Shown piece by piece: positions 36,860 through 46,240 of a DNA stretch of 64,000 nucleotides. Origin of the DNA: Elmis aenea (taxonomy: Eukaryota > Arthropoda > Insecta > Coleoptera > Elmidae); assembly GCA_947652605.1 (NCBI GenBank), contig OX393580.1, positions 18,744,159 to 18,808,158 of the forward strand, read 5' to 3'. The stretch's first letter is position 1. Each line of letters starts with the position of its first letter. The notes beneath the pieces are model-generated. The model had not been told where the DNA came from and ran no database searches. It worked only from the letters and a program-made list of their open reading frames with translations. The translations under genes and the position numbers were made by a program.

Positions 36860-37690
36860 TATGAACATTGATTTATTCGGTTTTAACGCGCAATGACGAG
36901 TGTTGAAAATAGAAATTTGAGCCAATTGATTGTTCATCGACCCGCTTAGTTATAATCAATATATCTCGGGAACATAGAGACACGGAACGTGCACCAAACG
37001 AAAGGTACTTTTTTGCGCAAAGAGAATTATACTCGGATCTATTGGGTGCGAGCGCGAAGCGCGAGTAGTTTGATTACCAATTTAATAGAATTTGAGAAGC
37101 ATTTGGAGCGAGCGCGGAGCGCGAGTATCACGAATATGGATTTATTCTAATTTAAAAAGCAATAACGAGTGTTGTAAATAAAATTTGAGTCGATCGATTA
37201 ATCGCCTAAAAAAAAAGTGATCCGCCAGTCTCAGCGCGAGTAGTATGACTGTCGAATTTTTTAATTTTGAAAAGCAATTACGTGTAGTGTAAATAAAAAT
37301 TTCGGCCAATCGATTGTTCATCGACCCGCTTAGCTATAATCAATATATCTCGGGAACATAGAGACACGGAAAGTGCACCAAAGTATTACGAATATGGATT
37401 TATTCTAATTTAAAAAGCAATAACGAGTGTTGTTAATAAAATTTGAACCGATCGATTAATCGACTCCAAAAAAAGTGATGCGTCTGGATCAGCGCGAGGA
37501 GTATGACTGTCGATTTTTTCAATTTTGAAAAGAAATAACGAGTATTGTAAATAAAAATTTTAGTTGAATAGATCGATTGATCATCGACTTGCTTAGTTAT
37601 GATCAATATATCTCGGGAACATAGCCACTAAATGTGCACCAAACGAAACGTAGTTTTTTGCCCAAAAAGAATTTTACGCGCAAAGAGAAT
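36860..37690 (+). repeat. Further copies of the 380-400 bp Helitron unit
   Basis: Two full units and one shortened unit (259 bp spacing) of the repeat described at 33160, leading up to the Helitron 3' end. Paired GCGC-rich motifs lie at about 37045 and 37105. Confidence 0.8.
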
Positions 37691-37720
37691 TCTACGCGAA
37701 AGGCGGAATCTAGCGGTAAA

Positions 37721-37750
37721 GTAGCCCCGAAGGGGCTACGGAATCGCTAG
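37721..37750 (+). terminator. Helitron 3' terminal hairpin and CTAG end
   Basis: The stem GTAGCCCC/GGGGCTAC with a GAA loop is followed by GGAATCGCTAG. In Helitrons this hairpin near the CTRR end acts as the stop signal for rolling-circle replication (family knowledge). Confidence 0.8.
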
Positions 37751-38070
37751 TATAAAACAGTTAAATCCAGTTTTATGGGATGGACATATTACAAAAAAAT
37801 ACTAAAACAATAGTACGCAGTATAATGACATATGGAGCTAAAACAGAAGTAATATTACTGCAACGGAGATGGAATAAAGGTGAAGGAGCTATGGAGTTAT
37901 AAGGATGGACAGATTGAGCAACTAAGAGATCAAAAGAAGAATGGGAGTACAAAAAGACGCAATTAGTTACAAGGAAGATAAGAGACTGCTTGGTATGGAT
38001 ATGTTAAAAGAACAGATAGAAATTGATGGATAGCACGTGTCAATGAATGGAGGCAGAAGAAAAAGACTTA
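37751..38070 (+). pseudogene. LINE reverse transcriptase, continuation after the Helitron
   Basis: The frame resumes TIKQLNPVLWDGHITKK directly after the Helitron CTAG end. It then shifts and continues as TKTIVRSIMTYGAKTEVILL, the (T/S)YGAE-type block of LINE polymerases. Further blocks include EIKRRMGVQKDAIS and KEDKRLLGMDM. Several frameshifts and stops. Together with 30118-30212 it shows the Helitron interrupted a coding region. Confidence 0.8.
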
Positions 38071-38571
38071 CAAGGGAGGGTCACGATACGTTGTCGCTAG
38101 AGTTTGATTAAGGCTGTGTTTATTGTATCAAGGACATCAAAACTAAATGTTTTCCAGAGTTATACGTGCCACTGGCCATTTTCTTCAAAAAATAGGGGAA
38201 AAACTGAAAAACCGAATAATAAAAGTAAATTTTGCGATCGCGTTGGCCATGAAACCGTAAGAGGCAAAATCTAAATGTTTCTATTTATCAATGCGCGCAT
38301 TCTTTGCAAGTAAAATGGTGCAAAGTTTTTGAAAACATCTTGAACGCGCATTGGTAAATAGAAAAATTTTGATTTTGCCCCTTACGGTTTCATGGCCAAC
38401 GCAATCGCAAAAATTACTTTCATTATAGAACTTTTCAGTTTTTCCCCTATTTTTTCGAAGAAAATGGCCAGTGACACGTATAACTCTGCAAAAAATTTAG
38501 TTTTGATGTTCTTGATGCAATAAACACAGCTTTAATCAAATTCTAGCGACAACGTATCGCGACCTTCCCTG
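38071..38571. mobile_element. 500-bp palindromic MITE inserted in the LINE
   Basis: The left arm starts near GGGAGGGTCACGATACGTTG and the right arm ends CGTATCGCGACCTTCCC. The arms pair over most of the element, through AACTAAATGTTTTCCAGAG-type and GGCCATGAAACCG blocks. The LINE frame is recognisable on both sides. The exact ends and target duplication are not resolved. The family is not recognised. Confidence 0.7.
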
Positions 38572-38716
38572 GTTAGATTCTAAAGATCATGGAGGAATGA
38601 AGTAGACGGAGCGATGGAAAGAAGAGGCCTACAGGACGGAGAATGGAGACACATCATGGAGACAGTGGTTAAGAGAAGGAAGACAGCGAAAAGCGGTAAA
38701 ATCCTGTTTATATTTA
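38572..38716 (+). pseudogene. LINE 3' end (last piece)
   Basis: Reads RSWRNEVDGAMERRGLQDGE, then WRHIMETVV, the usual C-terminal end of these LINE proteins, and then an AT-rich tail (TTTATATTTATA). A MITE begins right at the tail. Confidence 0.75.
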
Positions 38717-39136
38717 TACAGGGTGCACCACGACCCTGAGATTCTTCGATAGCTCCTTTATTAATGAAAATATAAAAAAATGTTTAATACCAATATTGTG
38801 CGAACCTATTTTCTACATAACCTAAAATTATTTTCAAATATACAGGGTGTTTCGTTTGACCGGCACATATAAAAATTTAATTTTTTTAAATAGAACACCC
38901 TGTATATTTTTACATTTTTGGATTCTTCTTAAAATTTACTTTAAAAAATGTATAAGGTTACATGGATCTTAAGTCAACCGTTTTCGTAAAATTTACATTT
39001 TTATGAAATTTTTGAGCGATACAGCACTTTCATTTTTTTTACAATAAAGTTATTTAAAAAAGCGGTAAAATTTCGTTTGATATTTTCATTAATAAAGGAG
39101 CTATCGAAGAATCTCAGGGTCGTGGTGCACCCTGTA
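38717..39136. mobile_element. 420-bp palindromic MITE with TACAGGGTG ends and TA duplication
   Basis: It begins TACAGGGTGCACCACGACC and ends GGTCGTGGTGCACCCTGTA, with TA on both sides (38715-38716, 39137-39138). The first and last 70 bases pair almost perfectly. Inside, TACAGGGTGTTTCG (about 38848) and AGAACACCCTGTATATTTTT (about 38891) repeat the module found in the DD41D element's arms. Confidence 0.9.
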
Positions 39137-39138
39137 TA

Positions 39139-40164
39139 CATATACAAAAATGTAACAAACTAATAATACGTAAATAAAAATTAATAGCAAAATTAGGTAA
39201 TTATTAATTTATAACGATGCATAAATACCTTCACATGATTTAATAAAAAAAGGAACAAAACGTACTTTAATTAACAATTGCTCTGCACTGAAACAATTCT
39301 TAGAAGGTAAGGAGTACAGTAACACTAATTGAAATTAATTTAAATATAATAATAATTGAATGGAGGTAATGAATTTTTTTCTTTCAACAACTGAATGCAT
39401 ACGATTAATACTTTGAATAATGTATCATGCTGATTTGGTAACAAAGGTATAACCACATCAGGAAAACCACGACAATGGAATGAATCATAGTTATAGTTGC
39501 GTAATCACTCACCGATAAACATATTCGCTATATTACGGACGTAAATCTTGGTGGAGATATATATACAACCCTATTTATACATTTGTCATCGTTAAATATG
39601 TAGGGACCTGGCCTGCTTTATCTTTACTGAATCAAGTCAGAAAATGGGGAAATGCGTCCGTTAGTTACATAACATGCGCGTGAAGTTGCTGAGAATATTG
39701 TTCAGTTCAACCGGTAGCACGATCATGAAAAGTTAATCATTGATATTAAAATTTAAAAGGAAGGGGCACCTGAAAGTTCCAAAGTTGGAACGTGATAAAT
39801 GGCGTGTTTAGGTTAAAGTTTTGGGTAGTGTAACGCATTTTTGACGTACATAATCCGAATGAACGAGAAGAGCATTTTATTTAATAAACCTGGCCATAAA
39901 AGAAACGACGCTTGTTGCACTTCCTTTATTCCGCTACATTCTTAATCCTCTTTTTGTCCATTTGTTGTTATTTTATAATAAAATATTTTTAGTAGTAATA
40001 TAACAAGTGCATTGAAAATTATCGACAATTTTTGGTAAATAGGCCCGAATGAAAGTTGAGCTGAAAAAACACGAGTGCACGAAGTGCAAGAGTGATTCTT
40101 TCTGATGATTTGCATGAGTAAAGATTTGTCAAAAATTATAGATTATTTAAAATGCACGAGTAAT
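39139..40164. other. Gene-free intronic stretch
   Basis: AT-rich; nothing recognised apart from GAGTGCACGAAGTGCAAGAG near 40073, a locally repetitive motif next to the palindromic element that follows. Confidence 0.4.
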
Positions 40165-40646
40165 ATTTGATCAGAAAATTTCCTTCACCTAACCTACCTG
40201 TCAAATTAAATGTATGTTATGTCAAATTTTACAAGTACCTACTGTCAGAGTGTGTGGTGTGAGGGGTGTGGTTTAATCTATATTAAAGTAACGCTTTCTG
40301 GTCGCCGAAATTCGTCAAAAATTTATCAAGATCAAAATATTTAATTTCCTCTCCAAATTTATATTTTCGACCAATCACAAACTCAGATTTCTTAGAAACG
40401 ACCAATTAACGCATGAAAATCTGTTAATTGCGAAAAGGATATTGTCAGTGTATGATTATGTTTATTGGTCGTTTCTATGAAATCTGAGTTTGTTATTGGT
40501 CGAAAACGCAATTGACAGGAGGATCAACATCTGACGGGGAATGTAAAATTATTACCGTGTAATTATGCTCCTATCGGTAGTTTCTAGATGATTTAAGATT
40601 AGTGATTGGTTGAAAACCCAAATTTGACAGGTGAAGGAAATTTTCA
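40165..40646. mobile_element. Palindromic MITE-like element
   Basis: GAAAATTTCCTTCACCTAAC at the left is mirrored by GGTGAAGGAAATTTTC at the right. An inner pair, TCGACCAATCACAAACTCAG and TGAGTTTGTTATTGGTCGA, is separated by about 50 bases. No target duplication identified. No coding sequence. Confidence 0.6.
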
Positions 40647-41529
40647 ACACAATAATTTTCTAATGATTCCTTTGCGTAAAATATCTAACAAAAGGTAAAA
40701 TGAAATCTGCTGTAAGCACGAACACAAGCAAAATTTTATACAAGCTGTAAGGTCGTGTGTTCAGGTTTTAGTATGTTGCCAAGTTCTGTTTAAACTGCTT
40801 TTGAAAGTAATTTAAAATAAACTTAATATTCAGAAAGACCAATCTAAATGGTTATGAATATAGTTACCAAGATATTCAAAAGTTTATGCTCACATAAAAG
40901 GTATCTGAACCCATCTAGATTTGCATAATATTATTTGATCCTCTGCCTTCGTTGCAAAATAATACGTAATAAATAAAGCTTTATTAGTGAAACGCTGAAT
41001 TACATAGAACTTACTTACTCCCAAAATTTGAATAGCAAATAAAAGTAGCAGTTTCGTGGCTTCCGTAATGCTTTGTTATTTTTTTTTTAATTAAATTACA
41101 GGGGTGCTTTTCCATCAAGGTATTGCTTGTTAACTATTTTTAAAAGTTCTGTCCAACTTTGTCAACGTGACAGACTATTACCCATGTAACCCAGTAGATA
41201 TTTGTCACCCTGTTGCAGGATTAAACCAGCAGGAGCTGTGAAGTTTATTAAAAAAATTTGAAAATTAAATAGCCTTCGAAAATTTAGTAAAAACGATATT
41301 GCTCCGTTTTTTCTTCTTGTAAGATTTTAAAGAGCAAAGTGCTCAGAGGTAAAAATTACACCTGTATCGTATATTCGTATACAAAACTTCAGCAGGATCA
41401 ACCTACATTGATTTTAAAACCTTAAAAAAAACGGTGATGGTGAAATACGTTTTTGAGTTGCTAAACCGATCCCAGCAAGCACCTGTAGTACCCAACACAC
41501 ATGTACTATTATTTATAAAGCGAACTAAC
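40647..41529. other. Gene-free intronic stretch next to the PH exon
   Basis: AT-rich intron immediately 3' (on the minus strand) of the 41530-41757 exon. Nothing recognised. Confidence 0.4.
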
Positions 41530-41757
41530 CTTTGCGAGCCTCATAGCGGTGAGCCAACAGGTGCGTGCGCGCTCTGAGTCGCAGGCAAGACAACGGAGCC
41601 CGGGGCTTTCGTCCTCCGTGTCGACTCCGGATGGACGCAGGCACAGGCCCCACTCAGTGGGAGCACGAAACTGGTTCTTCGCGTTCAACGTCGTGTACAC
41701 GTGGTAATCTGCCAAACGAGCGAACACCGTCAGACCACTTATATCAGTCTCAGATAT
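41530..41757 (-). CDS. Grb14: Internal exon of a Grb7/10/14-family adaptor (C-terminal half of PH domain)
   Basis: This 228-bp exon encodes 76 codons with no stop, phase 0 at both ends. The protein ends in the signature of the Grb7/10/14 PH domain: an APT motif, then GLCLRP, then RTCWLTAMRLAK. In the vertebrate proteins the equivalent text is APTD, GLCIKP and RTCWMTAFRLLKYG (family knowledge). The acceptor is a clean pyrimidine tract ending TTGTTACAG, with the first codon at 41757. The donor reads AAG|GTTAGT at 41530. The exon is clearly more GC-rich than its surroundings. These proteins bind activated insulin/growth-factor receptors through BPS and SH2 domains, and the PH domain helps membrane recruitment. 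Only part of the gene is in the window, so the function is inferred from the family. The insect orthologue is usually named Grb14 or Grb10. The MRL family (pico/RIAM) also has an RA-PH unit but fits less well. Confidence 0.85.
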
Positions 41758-42383
41758 CTGTAACAAGCAGAAAAAACATTTTATTTCACAAAACTGACAC
41801 AAAATAGTATATTATTACTTTATAGGTCGAATTTACCATCAACGACTTCTATTAATATGTTTAAGTTAGTTATTAAACATAGATTTGCATGAAGACATTA
41901 ATGAGTAACACTTCGAAGGAAGTTAACGTTCGAATCTCAAGCAAAGCAAAGCCATATAATTTTTATGGCGTATAAGAATTATAAACCGAAATTTATTGCG
42001 GTAATAATAGTTTCTGCATTAACGCAAACATTTCGAACTACTCCAGTACTATTTCGAATAAGTTTGCGTAACAGTTCTTCGTGGAGTGTGGTCAATATCA
42101 CAGGCGATGTTAATTTTGTTTCATAGCCCGGCATGCCCATGTGACGGGCAGTCTTACGGATACCTAAATCATCAATTTTTTGCGTGTTGTCTAAATACAA
42201 CCTACACAGAAAAGCTCTATAAAGACCTGATATCGTTGGGGGTGCACCTTCCTGTTAAAATAGTGTCGCTCCTATGTGTAATATCAAGGGACATTTGAGA
42301 CGTTCTTGACAATTTTACACGGCTCACTAATCTTAATATTTAAAGTTGTCGGTAATTCAAAATATCTGTGGCTGATGGACTAG
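41758..42383. other. Intron upstream of the PH exon
   Basis: Holds the polypyrimidine tract and acceptor of the exon at 41757. No other feature was recognised. Confidence 0.4.
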
Positions 42384-42432
42384 TCTAATGCCAAACAAAC
42401 AAAAAAAAAACTTATTTATCAACAAATTTTAT
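42384..42432 (+). repeat. Left copy of a duplicated 50-60 bp flank
   Basis: TCTAATGCCAAACAAAC, an A-run and CTTATTTATCAACAA recur in the same order at 42711-42777, on the other side of the Helitron fragment. The left copy is also preceded by CTAG. Confidence 0.75.
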
Positions 42433-42709
42433 CGACCGTTGGGTACAAGCGCGCAGCGCGAGTAGTATGACTATCGCTTTATTTAATTTTGAAAAGCAAT
42501 TACGAGTGTTGTAAATAAAAATTTGAGAAAATCGATTGATCATCTTCAAAGATGACCGGCTTAGTTATAATCGATATAACTCGGCAACGGAGTCACTTAG
42601 AGACATGGGACTGCACCAAACGAAAGATAATTTTTTGCGCAAAGAGAATTCTACGCGCAAGGCGGGGTCTAGCGGTGAAGAAGCCCCGAAGGGGCTATGG
42701 ATTCGCTAG
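42433..42709 (+). mobile_element. 5'-truncated Helitron end (same family as 30213-37750)
   Basis: It matches the last unit of the large Helitron: GGGTACAAGCGCGCAGCGCG, then AAGCAATTACGAGTGTTG, then GCACCAAACGAAAG. The hairpin AGCCCCGAAGGGGCT (42682-42696) follows, and then ATTCGCTAG ending at 42709. The next base is T, as required for a Helitron 3' junction. Confidence 0.8.
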
Positions 42710-42777
42710 TGTCTAATGCCAAACAAACCCCCCCCCCCCCAAAAAAAGTTCTTATTTATCAACAACATTTATCGATT
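42710..42777 (+). repeat. Right copy of the duplicated flank, with a 13-base C run
   Basis: Same order as 42384-42432 but with a run of 13 C at 42728-42740 before the A-run, and GTTCTTATTTATCAACAA after it. The C run may be hard to sequence accurately. Confidence 0.7.
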
Positions 42778-45447
42778 TTTGGCATAAACTTTTGCTAAGA
42801 CATTTTAGGCTACAATTAAATCATTAAAAATTTCTCATCTTAATAATTTTCATGGATTGTTAGTTGGTAGCGCATAATAGTTTGTGATTTGCCTTAAAAC
42901 GTAGCCCTACGCTATTAAACACACCCGTCATGTTTGATTCTGCAATTAATTTAGTTATTATTCATGCAAAATCGTTCGCAGATATCTACAAATAGGGCAC
43001 AAAAACCGCATCAACTGCGAAAAATTCAGCAAAACGCTTGATAGATCACTGGACGTCTAAGAAATGGTTTAAGGGTCTATAAGGCACAAAAAAAATAACT
43101 GAAATCAGGTTAAATATCAAATGCGTGAAGCAAATACTGTGTATGTTACGAGATTACTAATGGGATCGAACGTGATTCCAGTTTCAATGTGCCTCGAGGG
43201 CATATTGAAATGGAATCTGAACGCTGTTGTACCTCAGTTTCGCTTTCGTTTCTTTGTGGATCATATTTCACATCATTTGAACTTCTAATATAAGAATAAG
43301 GATGAGATGTATTGGTAAAAACATCTGTGGTTGTACGCGTTCAATATTTGATTAAGTAAATGTTGTCTTGTAGCTTCGGCAAAAAATAAAACAAGGAAAT
43401 GCAAAGATTTATATGCTTGTATATTACCTCACAGATAAAAATTAAATTGCGAAGAAAAAATTAATTTTTTTTCACAGCTATGTGCTAGATTTGGAATATA
43501 AGCTGTATACATAAATAATTTTAAAAAGAGTTTTACTACTTCGGTAATGTTAAATAAAGAAAATATCACAGGAATTTCATTCCCTATAAATTAGCTTTTG
43601 TAAAATATCGGCAAGTCAAAAGTTTCTCTGCTCACAAATTTTCATTGATAGGAACCAATAATTGTAATACATATTCGGCTTGCTATCCGGCTCGAAGGAC
43701 CAAAAATTCTTTATGAAATTGAAAAGGTGTAAAAAATGGACTGTATTTTTAAGTTGTTCTTTACATTACATTTTTACAACCATAGCAATAGCTAAGCATG
43801 GCTATCTAAATAGGTAACATGCAATATCTAAACATGGCTCTAAATAGTTAACATAAATATTGTCAAAGGATGAACTCATATTTAAATTCTCGACTTTTTT
43901 TTTTACTTTGCGTTTGACTTTTCCAAAATATGATGCGAAACTTTCAGCAATATAAATGGGACCATGTAGATTTAACATAAGTTGAGTGTCCAATTACTCG
44001 AACAGCACCTGTGGCGCCATTTATTCACTGGGCTATAATGATAACTAACATTTATAAGCTCCGTGGTGTTATGTGCGCCAAGCAACTTCGTAAAAAATGA
44101 ACAAAATATGACTTACAATATATGCGCGTAGTAGTTGGAAAGTGTCGCAGTATTTTAGGAAATGTAATTTATGTCTAAAAGTTTTTTCCATCAGTGGATC
44201 GCTGGAGATTTTAACTAACAACTTCAGAGATACTTCAACACCATTTGGATTATTAAATTCGAGAAGTTTAAAGCCACATTTGATTTATTTTAGTTGGAAA
44301 AAAAGTTACAATTAGGAGAAGCGCCCACGGAACAATTTTTTTAAGGTAAAAAAAAACTGTAGCTTGTCTGTAAGCAAAGGATGCAGGTACAAGCAAGGGG
44401 GCTTAAAATTTAAGAAAAAAGTTTTTACAATAAAAAAATATAATCAGTCGCCTGCCTGTTTTGCTATTAACGACGTTTATAAAACAATTTTTATCCATAG
44501 AAACTGTCAACTTTCAACAGATTTTAATATTTAGCACTTAAATATCATATACGTGTCACCAGAGTCAACATTGGCCATGAAATATTAAGTGCTAATACTA
44601 CTTTAGATTCGTCTTTGAGTTGTCTATTAATTATGTCAAACAATAAAACGCCCGTAAATATTTTATTTGAAGTTATTGCTAAGTTTGTTGTAGGTGGACC
44701 GGTAATAAATATTGTTTATTGCCTAAAATTAAAATGCACAACCTCGACTGATTTGGTACTTTAAAGTGCTTAAACTACAAAACTACAGACCTAACAGCAC
44801 TTTTCTGTTCAAAGAAATATAACAAATTACATATAAAAACGATTAAGGGAATAAATCGCTCAAATGAACGTGTTTCTTATTACAAATCCGCGACTATTTG
44901 GAAAAAATACGGGCTTTAAGTTGATTAATATCAAGGCGACAATTATCGAAGTCCATAATATTCTTTTTGATTATTATTTCTGCAGCACAAAGTTGTTATA
45001 CTTGAAATGTAAGAAATTATTAAAGACGTACGGATTTAAAAATCAAAAGGATTCCTTGAAAGCAATATTGGCTGCAGAACCAATGAAAATCTGTAAATTT
45101 TAGTTTTACTTGGAAGTTCTATTTGTGCATTTGCTTTCCGGCGAAAAGCCCACGTGTATAAATGTTGTCCTGAAGAGTTTAAATAGGATATCATTGGCAA
45201 TACATCACTAAACGAGTCTAGCCAGATTGGTGCTCAACAAGTTTTCAATGGGAAACGAAAAATTTTGTCATAAAAGAACGTAGTTTATATTTCAACCAAC
45301 GCTAGTGTAAAAGTTTCATTAGGTTCTTATAGACTTATAGAAAACATCAAACGATCATCTTCATGGAGCTGACAAATGAAAAGGAGAATTTTATTTGGGG
45401 CCGACTTATATTTTTAGTTTAAGTGACATCTAAAATTCCAGATTTAG
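42778..45447. other. Intronic or intergenic stretch
   Basis: AT-rich. Apart from the weak exon candidate at 43158-43324, nothing recognised. An open frame at 44864-45103 has no motif and ordinary AT-rich composition. Confidence 0.35.
43158..43324 (-). CDS. Candidate exon of unknown identity
   Basis: On the minus strand a 167-bp segment is open for 55 codons between ACCACAG (43325) and a donor-like TTA|GTAATC (43157). It would end in phase 0, like the next known exon at 41757. The translation includes SSNDVKYDPQRNESETEVQQ and SISICPRGTLKLESRS, polar and plausible as linker protein but matching no domain I know. The pyrimidine tract is weak, though CTTAAT near -30 could be a branch site. The missing first half of the PH domain is not here, so it would have to be an alternative exon. 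It may be chance. Confidence 0.22.
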
Positions 45448-45531
45448 TTTGATCATTGGATGTTTGACAGCATTCCAAGAAAAATAGTGTAGGATCGTCT
45501 TAAAAGAAGAGGCAAGAAAAGCTTATGTAAG
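45448..45531 (+). pseudogene. LINE reverse transcriptase fragment, left part
   Basis: Reads MFDSIPRKIV-stop-DRLKRRG, the AFD.vpr..l...L...G block of LINE RT domains, followed by a hAT insertion after TATGTAAG. Confidence 0.7.
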
Positions 45532-45922
45532 CAGGGGTTTGGAGCGGAGCACGGAGCAGTGGAGCAATGGGTTTTTGCCCGGAGCAGGTGCCGAGTCCGG
45601 AGCAAATAATTTTGATTGCTCCACTGCTCCAGTTTGTTATGTAAAATTTAAAAAGAAACAATTTTTTCCCTCTTTTTCAACATTGGAAGATCATTAATTT
45701 GTTTTTTCAAACATTTATTTAACTTCACTTGTTTGTTAGGGTCAAATACTGTTAGTTTGCCCAACTTCTACATATCCGATAAAATTAAAACGTTGTTTTT
45801 AAAAACATTTTTTTTAATTAAACAACTTTACTTTAAAATATTTGGAGCATGGAGCGTAGCTGGAGCAGGCATTTTGATGCCGGAGAGGAGCAATTAAAAA
45901 ATTGTACTGCTCCAAACCCCTG
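45532..45922. mobile_element. hAT non-autonomous element with perfect 8-bp duplication
   Basis: The ends are CAGGGGTTTGGAGCGGAGC and GCTCCAAACCCCTG. TATGTAAG is duplicated exactly at 45524-45531 and 45923-45930. The interior is full of GGAGC/GCTCC motifs near both ends. 391 bp, no coding sequence. It is inserted in a LINE RT fragment. Confidence 0.95.
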
Positions 45923-45930
45923 TATGTAAG

Positions 45931-46240
45931 GACCAAAAAAATTATATGCGAACAAATAATATGCAATCAGATGACTTCCAGAAGTGAAGGGATTAAAACA
46001 AGAAGGAGTTTTGAGCCCGACGTTTTGACACTTAGCCAGAATCAACGATAAATACGTGAAGTGCATGTGGAAATCAAAAGCTCAGGAAAAAAAGGTACAT
46101 GAAGACCTAGGAAAATTGGGATAAGACAGTGGCAAAAAACGTTGGAGGAGAGAAAAATGGAACGCAAAGAGGCTAGCAAACTGGAAAATGATAAAAAAAA
46201 AACTTTGGAGCAAGTTAATGCCCAAAAGACTTAAGAAAAT
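45931..46240 (+). pseudogene. LINE reverse transcriptase fragment, right part with 3' end
   Basis: It continues DQKNYMRTNNMQSDDFQK. A one-base frameshift then gives GIKQEGVLSPT, the G.RQG..LSP motif of RT. It next jumps to a C-terminal tail (KTLEERKMERKEASKLENDK), so an internal deletion of the catalytic core has occurred. Several stops. Confidence 0.7.

Larger units (their letters stand above)
30213..37750 (+). mobile_element. 7.5 kb non-autonomous Helitron
   Basis: The right end has all Helitron marks: an 8-bp GC-rich hairpin (GTAGCCCC GAA GGGGCTAC, 37721-37739), 11 bases, then CTAG at 37747-37750, followed by host T. The left end is placed where the LINE frame stops, at CTTGTACATATAATAC; a canonical TC start is not clear. 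The same end motif (TACATACTAACGAAATAAGG) recurs inside as the start of tandem units. No Rep or helicase motif was seen. The interior is built from several tandem repeat families and nested elements, and it is much more CpG- and GC-rich than the flanks in places. Confidence 0.75.
29714..41529 (-). other. 11.8 kb intron of the adaptor gene, filled with transposable elements
   Basis: The intron is bounded by donor GTTAGT at 41529 and acceptor TTTCAG at 29714. Nearly two thirds of it is one Helitron (30213-37750) sitting in a LINE fragment, and MITEs occupy part of the rest. The stretch 29714-30117 shows no gene or recognisable repeat. Confidence 0.75.

Noticed and set aside
42728..42740. Run of 13 C as a possible structural element
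   Set aside because: It lies between repeat copies next to an A-run. It is more likely a slippage product or a base-calling problem than a functional G-rich structure.
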